Source of the DNA: Terasakiella brassicae
GTDB lineage: Bacteria; Pseudomonadota; Alphaproteobacteria; Rhodospirillales; Terasakiellaceae
Direction: 5' to 3'
Assembly: GCF_014641495.1 (NCBI RefSeq)
Contig: NZ_BMHV01000026.1
Coordinates: 1-44,357, forward strand
DNA: 44,357 bases
In this document: piece by piece, positions 33,895-43,841 of the stretch
Position numbering within the stretch: position 1 is the first letter of the stretch
Layout: each line of letters starts with the position of its first letter
Made by a program: the position numbers and the translations under genes
Notes under the pieces: generated by a model
Databases searched by the model: none
What the model was told of the DNA's origin: nothing
What the model saw: only the letters and a program-made list of their open reading frames with translations

Positions 33895-34461
33895 TTAAAA
33901 CCCACTGCCCGGCTCTTTCAAAAACGCAGCCTCTTCTTTGCTATCTTCGCGACCCAAAATTTTATTGCGATGGGGAAACCGTCCAAATCGTTTGATAATA
34001 TCGCGATGGCGCACGGCAAAGTCCGTATAGTTTTCATCCCCCAAGGAACGGATCAGGCTAACAGCCACATTTTGATCCTCAATATTTTCGCTATGTTCCA
34101 ACGGCAAATATATAAACAAGCGGGCCGCCAGTGCCAAATCCACATCCCATTCACGTTCCAGTACATAACGTGTGATATCCAGAGCCTGCTCGTCAGTGGC
34201 AAAGGATTTGGCCTTATCGCGAAACATATTGCGTGGAAATTGATCCAGCAAAAGGATCAACGCGAGACACCCCAACGGGTCTTCTTTCCAATGAACCAGA
34301 GCCCCGGTCGCCGCCTGTTCATAGAGAGAGGTAAATTGATCGGTGATTTTTCGATCAATGTCGCGGTCTTTCATCCACCACATATCGCGGTGGGTCGCCA
34401 TCTGTTCGGGCGCCGCACTGCCAAACCAGAACTCAAGAACGCTTGTTATCTCGTTATTCAT
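33895..34461 (-). CDS. DUF924 family protein
   Basis: A 188-residue protein. VLEFWFGSAAPEQMATHRDMWW at the start and LGCLALILLLDQFPRNMFRD, LEHSENIEDQ and FGRFPHRNKILGRED are signature stretches of DUF924, an all-helical family of unknown function. The ATG at 34461 is preferred because GGAG stands 6 bases upstream; a GTG four codons earlier is also open. Lies between rdgB and ubiA on the same strand. Confidence 0.88.
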   Translation of the reverse strand: MNNEITSVLEFWFGSAAPEQMATHRDMWWMKDRDIDRKITDQFTSLYEQAATGALVHWKEDPLGCLALILLLDQFPRNMFRDKAKSFATDEQALDITRYVLEREWDVDLALAARLFIYLPLEHSENIEDQNVAVSLIRSLGDENYTDFAVRHRDIIKRFGRFPHRNKILGREDSKEEAAFLKEPGSGF

Positions 34462-34531
34462 TTCATGCTCCACATCTTATCAAGCTGATATAGGAAGTGG
34501 AAAATCAGGAACAACAGCGAATGACGATTTT

Positions 34532-35143
34532 TTAAAAACAGTTGGCAACCAATTGACGAAACGCATCCGCACGATGACTGATTTCATGTTTGCCAGCAGG
34601 TTCCATTTCCCCGAACGTCACATCATATCCAACGGGTTGAAAGGCCGGGTCATACCCGAACCCCTGTTCCCCGCGCGGTGGCCAGACCATCTCGCCTTCG
34701 ACACGGCCTTCAAACACCTCGGTATGTCCATCCGGCCAGGCGATAGACAACGCACAAATAAAGGCCGCCCCACGATCGGCTTTCGCTTCGATGGTGTCAT
34801 ATTCGCAAATCGCGTCTTGCACTTTTTTCATCGCCCGTTGGAAATCTTTGCGTGGCCCGGCCCAGCGGGCGGAATAAATACCGGGGGCACCGGCCAAAAT
34901 ATTGACTGCCAAACCGGAATCGTCTGCCAAAGCGGGCAAGCCGGAGGCTTTGGCCGCTGCCAAAGATTTGATCTGGGAATTGGCAATAAAGGTTTCCCCA
35001 TCTTCAACGGGTTCCGGCAAGTTTAAATCCTTGGCAGAAATAACGTCCATCCCATAAGGGGCGAGCAATTCCTGAATTTCACGCACTTTGCCCGCATTGT
35101 GGCTGGCGATAACAAGTTTTCCGGCATCCAGTTTGCGGGTCAT
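34532..35143 (-). CDS. rdgB: XTP/dITP diphosphatase (HAM1/RdgB)
   Basis: A 203-residue house-cleaning enzyme that hydrolyses dITP, XTP and dHAPTP to monophosphates. Motifs: [12 protein letters not shown] near residue 12, [12 protein letters not shown] with the metal-binding acidic residues, SARWAGP, and the C-terminal [13 protein letters not shown] and HRADAFRQL. Follows rph by 5 bases. Confidence 0.96.
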   Translation of the reverse strand: MTRKLDAGKLVIASHNAGKVREIQELLAPYGMDVISAKDLNLPEPVEDGETFIANSQIKSLAAAKASGLPALADDSGLAVNILAGAPGIYSARWAGPRKDFQRAMKKVQDAICEYDTIEAKADRGAAFICALSIAWPDGHTEVFEGRVEGEMVWPPRGEQGFGYDPAFQPVGYDVTFGEMEPAGKHEISHRADAFRQLVANCF

Positions 35144-35148
35144 AAGGC

Positions 35149-35874
35149 TTACTCCAATCCAAGGGCTTTGCGTTGTAGAATGCTTAACTCGCTAATGCCT
35201 TTTTGCGCAAGATCGAGCAATTGGATAAATTGTTCACGGCTGAATGGGTCTTCTTCTGCCGTTCCCTGAATTTCAACAATCCCGCCCTTGCCGGTCAGAA
35301 CAAAATTCGTATCAGCCTGTGCTGTGCTGTCTTCGTCATAATCAAGATCAAGAACAGCTTCGCCTTCATAAATCCCGCAAGAAACCGCTGCCACTTCATC
35401 CGACATGGGAATGGCAGCCAGCTTGCCCGCTTCGACCATTTTTTGAAACGCCGCATACATGGCCACATAAGACCCGGTGATAGATGCCGTACGCGTCCCG
35501 CCATCGGCTTGCAACACGTCACAATCCACACGCACCTGAATTTCACCCATTGCCTTCAAATCCGTTACCGCACGTAAAGAACGCCCGATCAAACGCTGGA
35601 TTTCCTGTGTCCGACCGGATTGTTTCCCGCTGGACGCTTCACGGCGCATCCGGTCATGGGTGGAACGCGGTAACATGCCATATTCCGCAGTTACCCAACC
35701 TGCACCACTGCCACGCATCCAACCGGGGACTTTTTCTTCCACGGTGGCGGTGCATAACACATGGGTATCGCCAAATTTTACCAGACAGGAACCTTCTGCA
35801 TATTTGCTGAAACCCAATTCGAAACTGACAGGGCGCAGTTGATCGGCGGCGCGACCGGACGGACGAATGGCCAT
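35149..35874 (-). CDS. rph: Ribonuclease PH
   Basis: A 241-residue phosphorolytic 3'-5' exoribonuclease that trims tRNA 3' ends. Shows [62 protein letters not shown] and [13 protein letters not shown]. Its ATG shares one base with the stop codon of the upstream DUF3126 gene (TAATG), and it is the second gene of the unit DUF3126-rph-rdgB. Confidence 0.97.
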   Translation of the reverse strand: MAIRPSGRAADQLRPVSFELGFSKYAEGSCLVKFGDTHVLCTATVEEKVPGWMRGSGAGWVTAEYGMLPRSTHDRMRREASSGKQSGRTQEIQRLIGRSLRAVTDLKAMGEIQVRVDCDVLQADGGTRTASITGSYVAMYAAFQKMVEAGKLAAIPMSDEVAAVSCGIYEGEAVLDLDYDEDSTAQADTNFVLTGKGGIVEIQGTAEEDPFSREQFIQLLDLAQKGISELSILQRKALGLE

Positions 35875-36086
35875 TACTGTAAATCTTCTTCGATGATGGA
35901 GATATTCAGATCATAAGACACTTCGCCTTCGTCTTCGTCCCGGTGCAAAACGCCGATAAATTCATCCAGAATATAAACTTCGGTCGGATGGTCCGGCTTT
36001 TTCGGCGGCTGAATACGAATTTTATCGTTGCCGAAGGTTTTACGCAGGTGGGCGGTGACTTTTTGAATTTCATCCATCGTGATCAT
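35874..36086 (-). CDS. DUF3126 family protein
   Basis: A 70-residue protein starting [20 protein letters not shown], with [17 protein letters not shown] and [20 protein letters not shown], characteristic of the alphaproteobacterial DUF3126. Function unknown. AGGAT lies 7 bases before the chosen ATG; the frame is open to 36146. It leads the rph-rdgB unit and is divergent from hrcA. Confidence 0.85.
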   Translation of the reverse strand: MITMDEIQKVTAHLRKTFGNDKIRIQPPKKPDHPTEVYILDEFIGVLHRDEDEGEVSYDLNISIIEEDLQ

Positions 36087-36180
36087 ATCGAATATCCTAT
36101 TGGGCCTGTCATTAAGTTTGACTCGGTTTAACATAGCCTCTCGCATTGACGCAATGACCTCTTGAGACTAAATTTCTCTC

Positions 36181-37218
36181 ATGTTGAGTAATTTGAACGA
36201 TAGATCGCGCGATATCTTTCGCCGCATTGTGGATGCCTATATGGAAACGGGCGAGCCTGTCGGCTCGCGCACGGTTTCAAAACTGCTGGAAAACTCTTTG
36301 TCTCCGGCCTCCATTCGCAATGTCATGGCGGACCTGGAAGATTTGGGGCTTTTACATTCCCCCCATACATCCGCCGGACGCATGCCGACGGAACAAGGGT
36401 TGCGCCTGTTTATCGATGGCGTTATGGAAATCGGCGACTTACCGGCCAATGAACGCAAGGTCATTGATAAGGAATGTTCTGCCAAGGGCCGCAAATTCGA
36501 AGATGTAATGTCCGAAGCTTCTGGCATGATTTCCGGTCTGTCCGGGTGCGCCAGTCTGGTCTTTGCCCCGAAAACCGATTCTCCGCTGAAACATATCGAA
36601 TTCGTCAATCTGTCACCGGGACGCACCCTTGTAATTATGGTGATGGAAAACGGCGTGGTCGAAAATCGGGTCATCGACACCCCGCATGACATCCCACCCA
36701 GTGCCTTGGTTCAGGCCAGTAATTATCTAGGGGCCAAACTGGTCGGGCGTACCGTGGCTGAGGGTTTGGGCGAAATTCATAAAGAGCTCAAGAACCAGCA
36801 GGCACAACTGGATGAACTGACCAGCCGTGTTGTCAAAACAGGTTTAGCCCAATGGGCAGGCGGGACAAGCGATTCGGGTTCCCTGATTGTCCGGGGCCAG
36901 GCGCATTTACTGGATGATATTGCCGCCATTGGCGATCTGGAACGCATTCGATCCCTATTTGAAGCTTTGGAAACCAAAGAAACCCTGTTAAAGCTTCTGC
37001 ACCTTGCCGATGGGGCAGATGGCGTACAAATTTTTATCGGTTCGGACAATCCGTTGTTTAACGTGTCCGGCTGTTCTATGGTGGTGGCTCCGTTTCGCGA
37101 CGGTCACCAAAAAATTGTCGGCGCAATTGGTGTGATCGGGCCAACCCGTATCAACTATGCGCGCATTATTCCGATGGTCGATTATACCTCCAAGGTAATC
37201 GGCCGATTGATTGGCTAG
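36181..37218 (+). CDS. hrcA: Heat-inducible transcription repressor HrcA
   Basis: A 345-residue repressor. The N-terminal winged helix (SRDIFRRIVDAYMETGEPVG, SLSPASIRNVMADLEDLGLL, SPHTSAGRMPTEQGLRLFID) and the C-terminal MVVAPFR, GAIGVIGPTRINYARIIPMV are typical. It normally binds CIRCE elements to repress chaperone genes; no CIRCE (TTAGCACTC-N9-GAGTGCTAA) is visible before hrcA here, so its targets lie elsewhere. Followed by grpE after 23 bases, the common alphaproteobacterial order. Confidence 0.97.
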   Translation: MLSNLNDRSRDIFRRIVDAYMETGEPVGSRTVSKLLENSLSPASIRNVMADLEDLGLLHSPHTSAGRMPTEQGLRLFIDGVMEIGDLPANERKVIDKECSAKGRKFEDVMSEASGMISGLSGCASLVFAPKTDSPLKHIEFVNLSPGRTLVIMVMENGVVENRVIDTPHDIPPSALVQASNYLGAKLVGRTVAEGLGEIHKELKNQQAQLDELTSRVVKTGLAQWAGGTSDSGSLIVRGQAHLLDDIAAIGDLERIRSLFEALETKETLLKLLHLADGADGVQIFIGSDNPLFNVSGCSMVVAPFRDGHQKIVGAIGVIGPTRINYARIIPMVDYTSKVIGRLIG

Positions 37219-37241
37219 AATAAAGTTGAAGAGAAGACGAA

Positions 37242-37928
37242 ATGTCAGGCGAAAACACACAAGCAACACCTGCAGACAATGACCCTGTAACAGAAGAAGT
37301 TACAATCGAGGAAGGCGCACCGCAAGACACACTGGAGGCGGACGTACAAGGTTTTGCCGAAGGCGCAAACGTAAATGAACGCATCGCCCAGTTGGAAGCG
37401 GAACTGGAAGACACCAAAAGCAAATGGTTGCGCGCAGTTGCGGAAGAACAAAACGTACGCCGCCGTGCCGAACGCGAAAAACAGGATGCGCTGAAATACG
37501 GCGTCACCAATTTTGCCCGCGAAATGGTTTCCGTTGCCGACAACTTACGCCGCGCCCTGGAAAGTACCCCGGACAATATGAAAGACACCGATGTGATTAA
37601 AGGTGTCGATATGACCGAACGCGAATTGCAAAACGCCTTTAAAAAGGCCGGTATCAAACGTGTCGAAGCCGCCGGTCAACCGTTTGACCATAACCTGCAT
37701 CAGGCCATGTTCGAAGTGAACGACCCCAGCCAGCCTGCAGGTCTGGTCGCACAAGTCATGCAGGACGGCTATGTCATCCATGACCGTCTTTTGCGCCCGG
37801 CAATGGTCGGCGTCACCAAGGGCGGCCCCAAATATGAGGCCCCACAAGGTGAAGAAACACCGGGCGCAACAGAGGCATACGAAGCCGGCACGGAAGAAGC
37901 CGGGGCAAATCTGGATCAGGAAACCTGA
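37242..37928 (+). CDS. grpE: Nucleotide exchange factor GrpE
   Basis: A 228-residue DnaK co-chaperone. An acidic unstructured N-terminus (about 1-45) leads to the long coiled coil (RIAQLEAELEDTKSKWLRAV, NVRRRAEREKQDA), then the beta domain with NLHQAMFEVNDPSQPAG and MQDGYVIHDRLLRPAMVGVT. The C-terminal acidic tail (EETPGATEAYEAGTEEAG) is longer than in E. coli. dnaK is not adjacent; a hairpin follows. Confidence 0.97.
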   Translation: MSGENTQATPADNDPVTEEVTIEEGAPQDTLEADVQGFAEGANVNERIAQLEAELEDTKSKWLRAVAEEQNVRRRAEREKQDALKYGVTNFAREMVSVADNLRRALESTPDNMKDTDVIKGVDMTERELQNAFKKAGIKRVEAAGQPFDHNLHQAMFEVNDPSQPAGLVAQVMQDGYVIHDRLLRPAMVGVTKGGPKYEAPQGEETPGATEAYEAGTEEAGANLDQET

Positions 37929-37956
37929 TTTCCTGATCCAAGCTATATTTCCTTTA

Positions 37957-37987
37957 AAAATGGCTGCGCACAAAACGCAGCCATTTC
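37957..37987 (+). terminator. Probable terminator after grpE
   Basis: AAATGGCTGCG and CGCAGCCATTT form a perfect 11-base stem with a 7-base loop 30 bases after grpE. The tail has only a short T run (TTTCGGT), so termination may be partial. Confidence 0.7.
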
Positions 37988-38092
37988 GGTCTGCTGACAA
38001 AGTGTTTTCAGTAAATAATTGACCAAAAGCCGTCCCGCACTTGATGTGGGATCCATTTAAAATCAATAAACTAGATATGGATCATGCGCTCA

Positions 38093-38380
38093 TCAGGAAT
38101 AATGATTACGGGCGCGTTCCACGGCTTCTTTCAAATCCTGCCATGCATTATCTGCACCGGTTTTCAACTCTTCCCACGCATCTTCGGAAGCAATGGCAAG
38201 GTCTTCAAGTTCCTTGTTCAGCATCTCCTTTTTCGTGTTGAGTTCCATCATTTGACGAGAATATTCAACATGCACCTGCGCACGTTTTTGCGCCGCTTTA
38301 TCCTTTAAGCGTTCAATTTCAAACTCAAGGTCATCAAGCTGTTTTTTGATCTTCTGAATATAGGTTTCTTTATGGGTCAC
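38093..38380 (-). CDS. Coiled-coil protein, unknown function
   Basis: A 95-residue protein, almost wholly one long charged helix (KIKKQLDDLEFEIERLKDKA, AIASEDAWEELKTGADNAWQ), with heptad-like spacing, so a coiled coil. The C-terminal AWEELKTGADNAWQDLKEAV resembles small stress-associated coiled-coil proteins of proteobacteria, but I do not assign a family. The start is a GTG with GGAG seven bases upstream. It stands alone between convergent grpE and gdhB-side DNA. Confidence 0.75.
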   Translation of the reverse strand: MTHKETYIQKIKKQLDDLEFEIERLKDKAAQKRAQVHVEYSRQMMELNTKKEMLNKELEDLAIASEDAWEELKTGADNAWQDLKEAVERARNHYS

Positions 38381-38838
38381 GTGACGTCTCCATTCGATTC
38401 AAAACCGCCTGCAAATCTTCCCATATCAGGGCAAGTGCAAGATCGGCTAATGTATTTGACGAAGGTTTCGACGGATAGACGGGCTTTAAAAAGCCACTAT
38501 GGGCTGCCCAAAAAATATATATCCATCGTCACGCGCAGAGGGTGGATCTTGATTTTTCAACCTGAATGTTTTGGCTCCGCGCGGACATGCTTGCATCAAG
38601 TCATGCCGTTGTTGAAAAATCTTATGATCTAAGCGCGCTACTGCTATTAAAAATCATATCGCGCTTTCTTTGGAATAAGTCGAAAACAGGCTCCTCTTTT
38701 TTGTTTCGCTCTATGAGACATAGTCTGGAAATCCTGTCTGTAAAGGGAAAATATAAATTTTTATCTGATGTTTTTCAATAAGATAAAGAAAAAGGCCCAC
38801 CTGTTAAGTACAAGCGGGCCTTCTCTTTTAAGGGCTTA
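38381..38838. other. 458-base intergenic region
   Basis: Contains the promoter side of the coiled-coil gene, two short open frames (38372-38632 and 38566-38781) that look unlike proteins and lack ribosome-binding sites, a small palindrome GGCTTT-AA-AAAGCC at 38482-38495, and the gdhB terminator. Possibly decayed coding DNA, but I cannot name a source. Confidence 0.5.
38786..38822 (-). terminator. Rho-independent terminator after gdhB
   Basis: AAGGCCCAC and GCGGGCCTT pair with one mismatch around a 13-base loop. On the minus strand the stem is followed by TTTCTTT. It lies 16 bases after the gdhB stop codon. Confidence 0.8.
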
Positions 38839-41800
38839 TCAGCCTTGTGCGATCATATCACGCAACTGTTTTGCCGCTACGGTCAGCATGGCAAAATCAA
38901 TACCCGGTGTGGATTTAATTTCCGCCAGCATTTGATCGGTCTGGTCCACGACAGTTTGATTGTCATCAATCCATTTCATCAATCCGCTGAGCGCATCTTT
39001 GCCACCTGCAATATTGTCAATCGCAATGTTGGTCAAGGTTGACTGGTAATTGTACAAATCCTCGATCAACGCACCAACCGCCAATTTTTGCCAATGGTTT
39101 TTTAGACCCAGTTGCTCACCGGTGGCGCGCATCCAACCCAAATCGAAGCGGGAACCGACTTCGAAATAGATTTTGGAAACGTCCACAACATCCATTTCGC
39201 GTTTTTGGGCAATGCCGACGATATCGCAACCCGATACCAAAACCACTTTGCCTGCAACGCTCTTGGCCAATTCTTCCGGGACGCCATTGTCAATAAAGGT
39301 CTGGGCCTGATCCAGATGTGCTTTCAGAATATTCTTCGGCAGCACCTCTTCCAGTTTTTCGCCCAGTTTTTGCAAACCGCTTGAGAAAGACTCGACCGCC
39401 TTACCCAGATCCAACGGTTTTTCGCCATAACGCAAGAACCACTTGGTGCCCCGGTCAATCAGTTTATTGACCTGTTGCAACATGCGGATTTGTTCCTTGG
39501 CACTGACTTTATTGTCCAAGTCCTCGATATCCGCCCAGGTGTCACGCAATCCAAACGAATCGCGCGTGATCAAATAAGCTCGCGCAATATCATCCGGCGT
39601 TGCATTGGTATTTTCCATCACTTGCATCAGGAAGCTACCCCCCACACGGTTGATCAAAGAGTTGGTAATCCCGGTCGCAATAATTTCACGGCGCAGCATA
39701 TGGTTTTTAATCTGATCCTCAAACATATCCCCCAACTGTGTCGGGAAATAACGGATCAAATCTTCTTCCAGACGCGGATCGTCCGGCAAATCGGACTCCA
39801 GCAATTTGTCATAGAGCCAGATTTTCGCATAAGGCATCAGCACCGAGATTTCCGGTCGGGTCAACCCTTTCTGCGCGGCTTGACGTTCTGCCAGAACTTC
39901 TTCATTGGGCAGCACTTCAACATCACGGTCCAAACGGCCTTGACGTTCCAGATATTTCATCAGGCGTGCCTGTTGATCCAGCAAATCCAAAGCCCGATCC
40001 TGAACGATCGTAATCGCCTGACTTTGCAGATAATTGTCACGCAAGACCAAATCGGAAACTTCATCGGTCATTTGTTCCAGAATCTTGTTGCGCTGCTTCA
40101 TGGTCATATCGCCATTTGCCACAATCTGATTGAGCAAAATTTTGATATTCACCTCGTGGTCAGAACAATCCACACCGGCGGAGTTATCAATCGCATCGGT
40201 ATTGTTGCGCCCGCCATGAAGGGCAAATTCAATTCGCCCACGCTGCGTACATCCAAGGTTCGCCCCTTCGCCGATGACTTTGCAATGAAGCTCGGTTGCA
40301 TCCACGCGGATGGCATCGTTGCCCCGATCACCAGTATCGGCATCACTTTCATGGCTTTCCTTGATGTAAGTGCCGATCCCGCCGAACCACAGCAACTCGA
40401 CCTGTGCTTTTAAAATGCTGCGGATCAGTTCGTTCGGAGACAAGGATTTAACCGACCCCGCCAAGCCTAAAGCCTTGCGAATTTCCGGTGTAATCTCAAT
40501 CTTCTTGGCGGAGCGCAGGAAGACACCGCCACCTTTGGAAATCAGGGATGTATCATATTGATCCCAGCCCTTGACCTCATCAAACAGACGTTTGCGTTCC
40601 TCCCACGATTTTGCCGCATCCGGGGTCGGGTCGATGAAGATATGCAGATGGTTAAAGGCCGCAACCAATTGGATATGTTTGGATAACAACATGCCGTTAC
40701 CGAACACGTCGCCGCCCATATCACCGACACCGGCAACGGTGAAATCCTCATTCTGGATATCTTTACCCATTTCACGGAAATGACGTTTGACCGACTCCCA
40801 CGCACCTTTGGCTGTGATCCCCATTTTTTTGTGGTCATAACCGACAGACCCGCCAGAAGCAAACGCATCGCCCAACCAATGCCCGTATTCTTCAGACACA
40901 CCATTGGCAATATCGGAAAATGTCGCCGTTCCTTTGTCAGCAGCAACCACCAAATACGGGTCATCCTCATCATGGCGCACAACCTGTTTCGGCGGGACAA
41001 CCTTGCCCGCCACATAATTGTCGGTCAAATCCAGCAAGCCCCGAATAAAGGTCTTGTAACATTCAATCCCTTCTTTCAGGAAAGCTTCACGCCCGCCTTC
41101 ACTCGGTGGTTGTTTGACGACAAAGCCGCCTTTGGACCCCACCGGTACGATCACCGCGTTCTTAACCTGTTGAGCCTTCACAAGCCCAAGAACTTCTGTA
41201 CGGAAATCTTCGCGACGATCCGACCAGCGCAAACCGCCACGGGCAACCGGCCCGCCGCGCAAATGCACCCCTTCAACCCGTGGGCTGTAAACAAAAATTT
41301 CCCGCCACGGACGCGGCAGAGGCAAATCTTCGATTTCCCGCGAGTTCAGTTTAAAGGACACATAAGGCTTGTCTTTGCCGTTTTCATCCATCTGGAAATA
41401 GTTGGTGCGCAATGTGCAATCAATCAGATTGAGGAAACGTCGCAAAATTCGATCTTCATCCGCATTCTGCACCGTATCCAGAATGTCCAGAATTTTCGTA
41501 CGGATCGCATCAATCTTTTGGGGATCGTTTTTGATCTTTGGATCAAATTTCTCATAAAACAGATCAACCAGCAAACGCGTCACTTCCGGGTTGGAAGCCA
41601 ATGCACGCTGCATATAGGTCTGCGAAAACGGAATGTTAACCTGACGCAAATATTTGCACATGGCGCGCAACAACATCACCGGCCAGGGTTTAATCCCGGC
41701 TTCGATCACCAAACGGTTAAAACCGTCATTTTCCACTTGCGATGTCCAGATGTGACGGAACGCTTCCTGAAAACTTTCCCGAATGGCCGACAGATCGACA

Positions 41801-43710
41801 TCGCCGCCACTGGCTGTGGTCAACCCGAAATCGTGGATCATAATCAACTCACAATCACAATTCTGCGGATAGACCGGATAGGGATGTTCATCCAGTACGC
41901 GTAAGCCCATATGTTCCAGCATCGGCAAAACATGGGATAACGGAACCGCCCCGTTGGGATGGTAAAGTTTAAAACGGATGACATTACCTGTCGCCTCAAT
42001 CGGGCGATAAAGGCTCAACTGCAATTCACCCGTCTTCAACACATCATCCAGTTTGGCAATATCGTTTACCGCCAATGCGCCGTTGTGGGTTTCGATATAC
42101 CCCGCCGGGAAAGCATTGCGGTAACGCCGGTATTGTTCCAACCCTTTTTCTTCACCGTTTGACGTCACCAATTGATCGCGCAAATGATCGGACCAGCTGC
42201 GCGCAGCTTCTATCAACTGGTTTTCCACTTCATACAGATCAACTTCGGTTTTACCCGCATCCGGTGTCGAGATAATGACATGCAAACGCGCCAAAGGTGC
42301 ATCGCCGATCTGGGTATAAAAAGCCTTCAATTCACCATTAAACGCCCGTTCCAGAATCGCCTGCATGTCTTGGCGCAATTCCGTTGTCATGCTGTCGCGC
42401 GGAATATGGATCAAACAGGAGGCAAAACGTGAAAAATCATCCATACGCACAAACAACGCCACACGTTGGCGTTCTTGCAGGTTCAGGATACCCATGCACA
42501 TTTCATAAAGCGCATCTTCATTGATCTGGAAAAGTTCGTCACGCGGGAAGGTATCAATGATATGGGCAAAAGCCTTGCGGTTGTGACTGCCCGGTTTAAA
42601 ACCGGCCCGTTCCATAACACGCATGGATTTCATGCGAACGACCGGAATATCATGCGGTGCCCGGCTATAAGCCGCCGATGTAAACAGGCCGACAAAGACA
42701 CGCTGACCGATCACTTTGCCTTTTGCGCCATAACGTTTGACGCAAATCACATCCATGTAAACCGGGCGATGAATAACCGACTTATGGGATGTTTTTACAA
42801 TCATCAGCGGGGATGAATCTTCTGTAAATTTGCCCTTATCCGATGCCGGACTGGTTGCCAGAATACTGATTTCATCCAGAATATTTGACTTCGGATTGGA
42901 CAGGATGCCCAGCGCCCCATCCAGAACGGGAACAACCGTATCCCCCTTGATATCAAAATCACAGACACCCAGCAGCGTAAAGTGATCATCATGAACCCAT
43001 TGCATAAAGTCACAGACTTCTTTGGCTTCTTCCGGGTTCACATCGGGTAGTTTTTTAGACAGGCCTTCAATCGTATCGCGGGCTGCTTTGCGCATATCCT
43101 GCCAATCGCGCACGGCGGCATCGCCTTCACTCAGGCAATGTTTTAATCTATCGCTTAATGTTTGCAGTTGGTCCTTATCGGACTGTCTATTCACAAAAAA
43201 CAGCATGTAGGATTCATACTGGCAGGTATCGCCCCACGACTTCGGTATTTTTTCGTCTTCAAACAATGTGCCGACAAGATAGCCTTTATCGTCGCGGCAT
43301 AAGGTAATGACGGGATGAATTGTCAGGTAAATTGTCATGTCGCTTTCCGTCAAGGCAGAGGTGACGGAATCGACAAGGAAAGGGCGGTCCGGTGTGCAAA
43401 TTTCCACGACCGTATGGTCGCTCTGCCAACCGTGCTCTTCCAGATTGGGGTTATAGACACGCACCAGTGTCTCGTCATTTTTACGCTTGGCGGCAAAACG
43501 CCAAAACGCCAGTGCAGAGCCGTAAATCTCTTCTTCCTGGCGCCCGATCAAATCGTGAGGTGGTACTTTTGAAAAAAATTGTTGAACAAATTTTACCGCA
43601 TCGGCGGCATCTTTTTTTGGTAGTCTGTCGTTAATCAGCTTGGCAACTTTATTTATGAGGTCTGCTTTCTGCTGTTCCGACTTGGAAAGCGTCTTATTCA
43701 TTCCATTCAT
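38839..43710 (-). CDS. gdhB: NAD-dependent glutamate dehydrogenase, large (180-kDa class) type
   Basis: A 1623-residue enzyme, normal for the large homohexameric NAD-GDH class, catalysing glutamate + NAD+ to 2-oxoglutarate + ammonium. The regulatory N-terminal part (about 1-700) includes ACT-like regions (DRPFLVDSVTSALTESDMTI). The catalytic core holds RGGPVARGGLRWSDRREDFR, PVGSKGGFVVKQPP (catalytic Lys region), GVGDMGGDVFGNGMLLS (dinucleotide-binding) and RVDATELHCKVIGEGANLG. The start may be the first ATG or the one three codons later; GGGAT lies near both. Its upstream region holds a perfect hairpin and two inverted repeats. Confidence 0.97.
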   Translation of the reverse strand: MNGMNKTLSKSEQQKADLINKVAKLINDRLPKKDAADAVKFVQQFFSKVPPHDLIGRQEEEIYGSALAFWRFAAKRKNDETLVRVYNPNLEEHGWQSDHTVVEICTPDRPFLVDSVTSALTESDMTIYLTIHPVITLCRDDKGYLVGTLFEDEKIPKSWGDTCQYESYMLFFVNRQSDKDQLQTLSDRLKHCLSEGDAAVRDWQDMRKAARDTIEGLSKKLPDVNPEEAKEVCDFMQWVHDDHFTLLGVCDFDIKGDTVVPVLDGALGILSNPKSNILDEISILATSPASDKGKFTEDSSPLMIVKTSHKSVIHRPVYMDVICVKRYGAKGKVIGQRVFVGLFTSAAYSRAPHDIPVVRMKSMRVMERAGFKPGSHNRKAFAHIIDTFPRDELFQINEDALYEMCMGILNLQERQRVALFVRMDDFSRFASCLIHIPRDSMTTELRQDMQAILERAFNGELKAFYTQIGDAPLARLHVIISTPDAGKTEVDLYEVENQLIEAARSWSDHLRDQLVTSNGEEKGLEQYRRYRNAFPAGYIETHNGALAVNDIAKLDDVLKTGELQLSLYRPIEATGNVIRFKLYHPNGAVPLSHVLPMLEHMGLRVLDEHPYPVYPQNCDCELIMIHDFGLTTASGGDVDLSAIRESFQEAFRHIWTSQVENDGFNRLVIEAGIKPWPVMLLRAMCKYLRQVNIPFSQTYMQRALASNPEVTRLLVDLFYEKFDPKIKNDPQKIDAIRTKILDILDTVQNADEDRILRRFLNLIDCTLRTNYFQMDENGKDKPYVSFKLNSREIEDLPLPRPWREIFVYSPRVEGVHLRGGPVARGGLRWSDRREDFRTEVLGLVKAQQVKNAVIVPVGSKGGFVVKQPPSEGGREAFLKEGIECYKTFIRGLLDLTDNYVAGKVVPPKQVVRHDEDDPYLVVAADKGTATFSDIANGVSEEYGHWLGDAFASGGSVGYDHKKMGITAKGAWESVKRHFREMGKDIQNEDFTVAGVGDMGGDVFGNGMLLSKHIQLVAAFNHLHIFIDPTPDAAKSWEERKRLFDEVKGWDQYDTSLISKGGGVFLRSAKKIEITPEIRKALGLAGSVKSLSPNELIRSILKAQVELLWFGGIGTYIKESHESDADTGDRGNDAIRVDATELHCKVIGEGANLGCTQRGRIEFALHGGRNNTDAIDNSAGVDCSDHEVNIKILLNQIVANGDMTMKQRNKILEQMTDEVSDLVLRDNYLQSQAITIVQDRALDLLDQQARLMKYLERQGRLDRDVEVLPNEEVLAERQAAQKGLTRPEISVLMPYAKIWLYDKLLESDLPDDPRLEEDLIRYFPTQLGDMFEDQIKNHMLRREIIATGITNSLINRVGGSFLMQVMENTNATPDDIARAYLITRDSFGLRDTWADIEDLDNKVSAKEQIRMLQQVNKLIDRGTKWFLRYGEKPLDLGKAVESFSSGLQKLGEKLEEVLPKNILKAHLDQAQTFIDNGVPEELAKSVAGKVVLVSGCDIVGIAQKREMDVVDVSKIYFEVGSRFDLGWMRATGEQLGLKNHWQKLAVGALIEDLYNYQSTLTNIAIDNIAGGKDALSGLMKWIDDNQTVVDQTDQMLAEIKSTPGIDFAMLTVAAKQLRDMIAQG

Positions 43711-43741
43711 CCCTGTAGCCCATTTATTGGGTCGTTACACA

Positions 43742-43761
43742 TATGGGGATTTTTCCCCATA
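43742..43761. promoter_or_regulatory. Perfect hairpin upstream of gdhB
   Basis: TATGGGGA and TCCCCATA, 8-base perfect arms with a TTTT loop, centred about 41 bases before the gdhB start codon. On either strand the structure lacks a T run outside the stem, so it looks like a leader hairpin or an operator rather than a terminator. Confidence 0.45.
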
Positions 43762-43787
43762 AGTTTAAGGCTAGGATAAAAATACCA

Positions 43788-43801
43788 ATTTACAAGTAAA
43801 T
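43788..43801. promoter_or_regulatory. Inverted repeat upstream of gdhB
   Basis: ATTTAC-AA-GTAAAT, a perfect 6+2+6 palindrome. Together with ATGCAG-TTTTTT-CTGCAT at 43824-43841 it makes two candidate regulator sites in the gdhB promoter region. Confidence 0.35.
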
Positions 43802-43823
43802 AGATGACTTCTGGCTAAAATTT

Positions 43824-43841
43824 ATGCAGTTTTTTCTGCAT
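43824..43841. promoter_or_regulatory. Second inverted repeat upstream of gdhB
   Basis: ATGCAG and CTGCAT, perfect 6-base arms around six T residues. It may be an operator or chance; no known consensus is assigned. Confidence 0.3.

Noticed and set aside
38372-38632. 86-codon frame in the gdhB-coiled-coil gap
   Set aside because: No ribosome-binding site, begins inside the coiled-coil gene's start on the opposite strand, and its composition is not protein-like; kept only as intergenic.
39475-40413. 312-codon and neighbouring 374-codon plus-strand frames within gdhB
   Set aside because: Antisense to the conserved core of the glutamate dehydrogenase; Ile/Gln/His/Phe-rich products with no recognisable domain.
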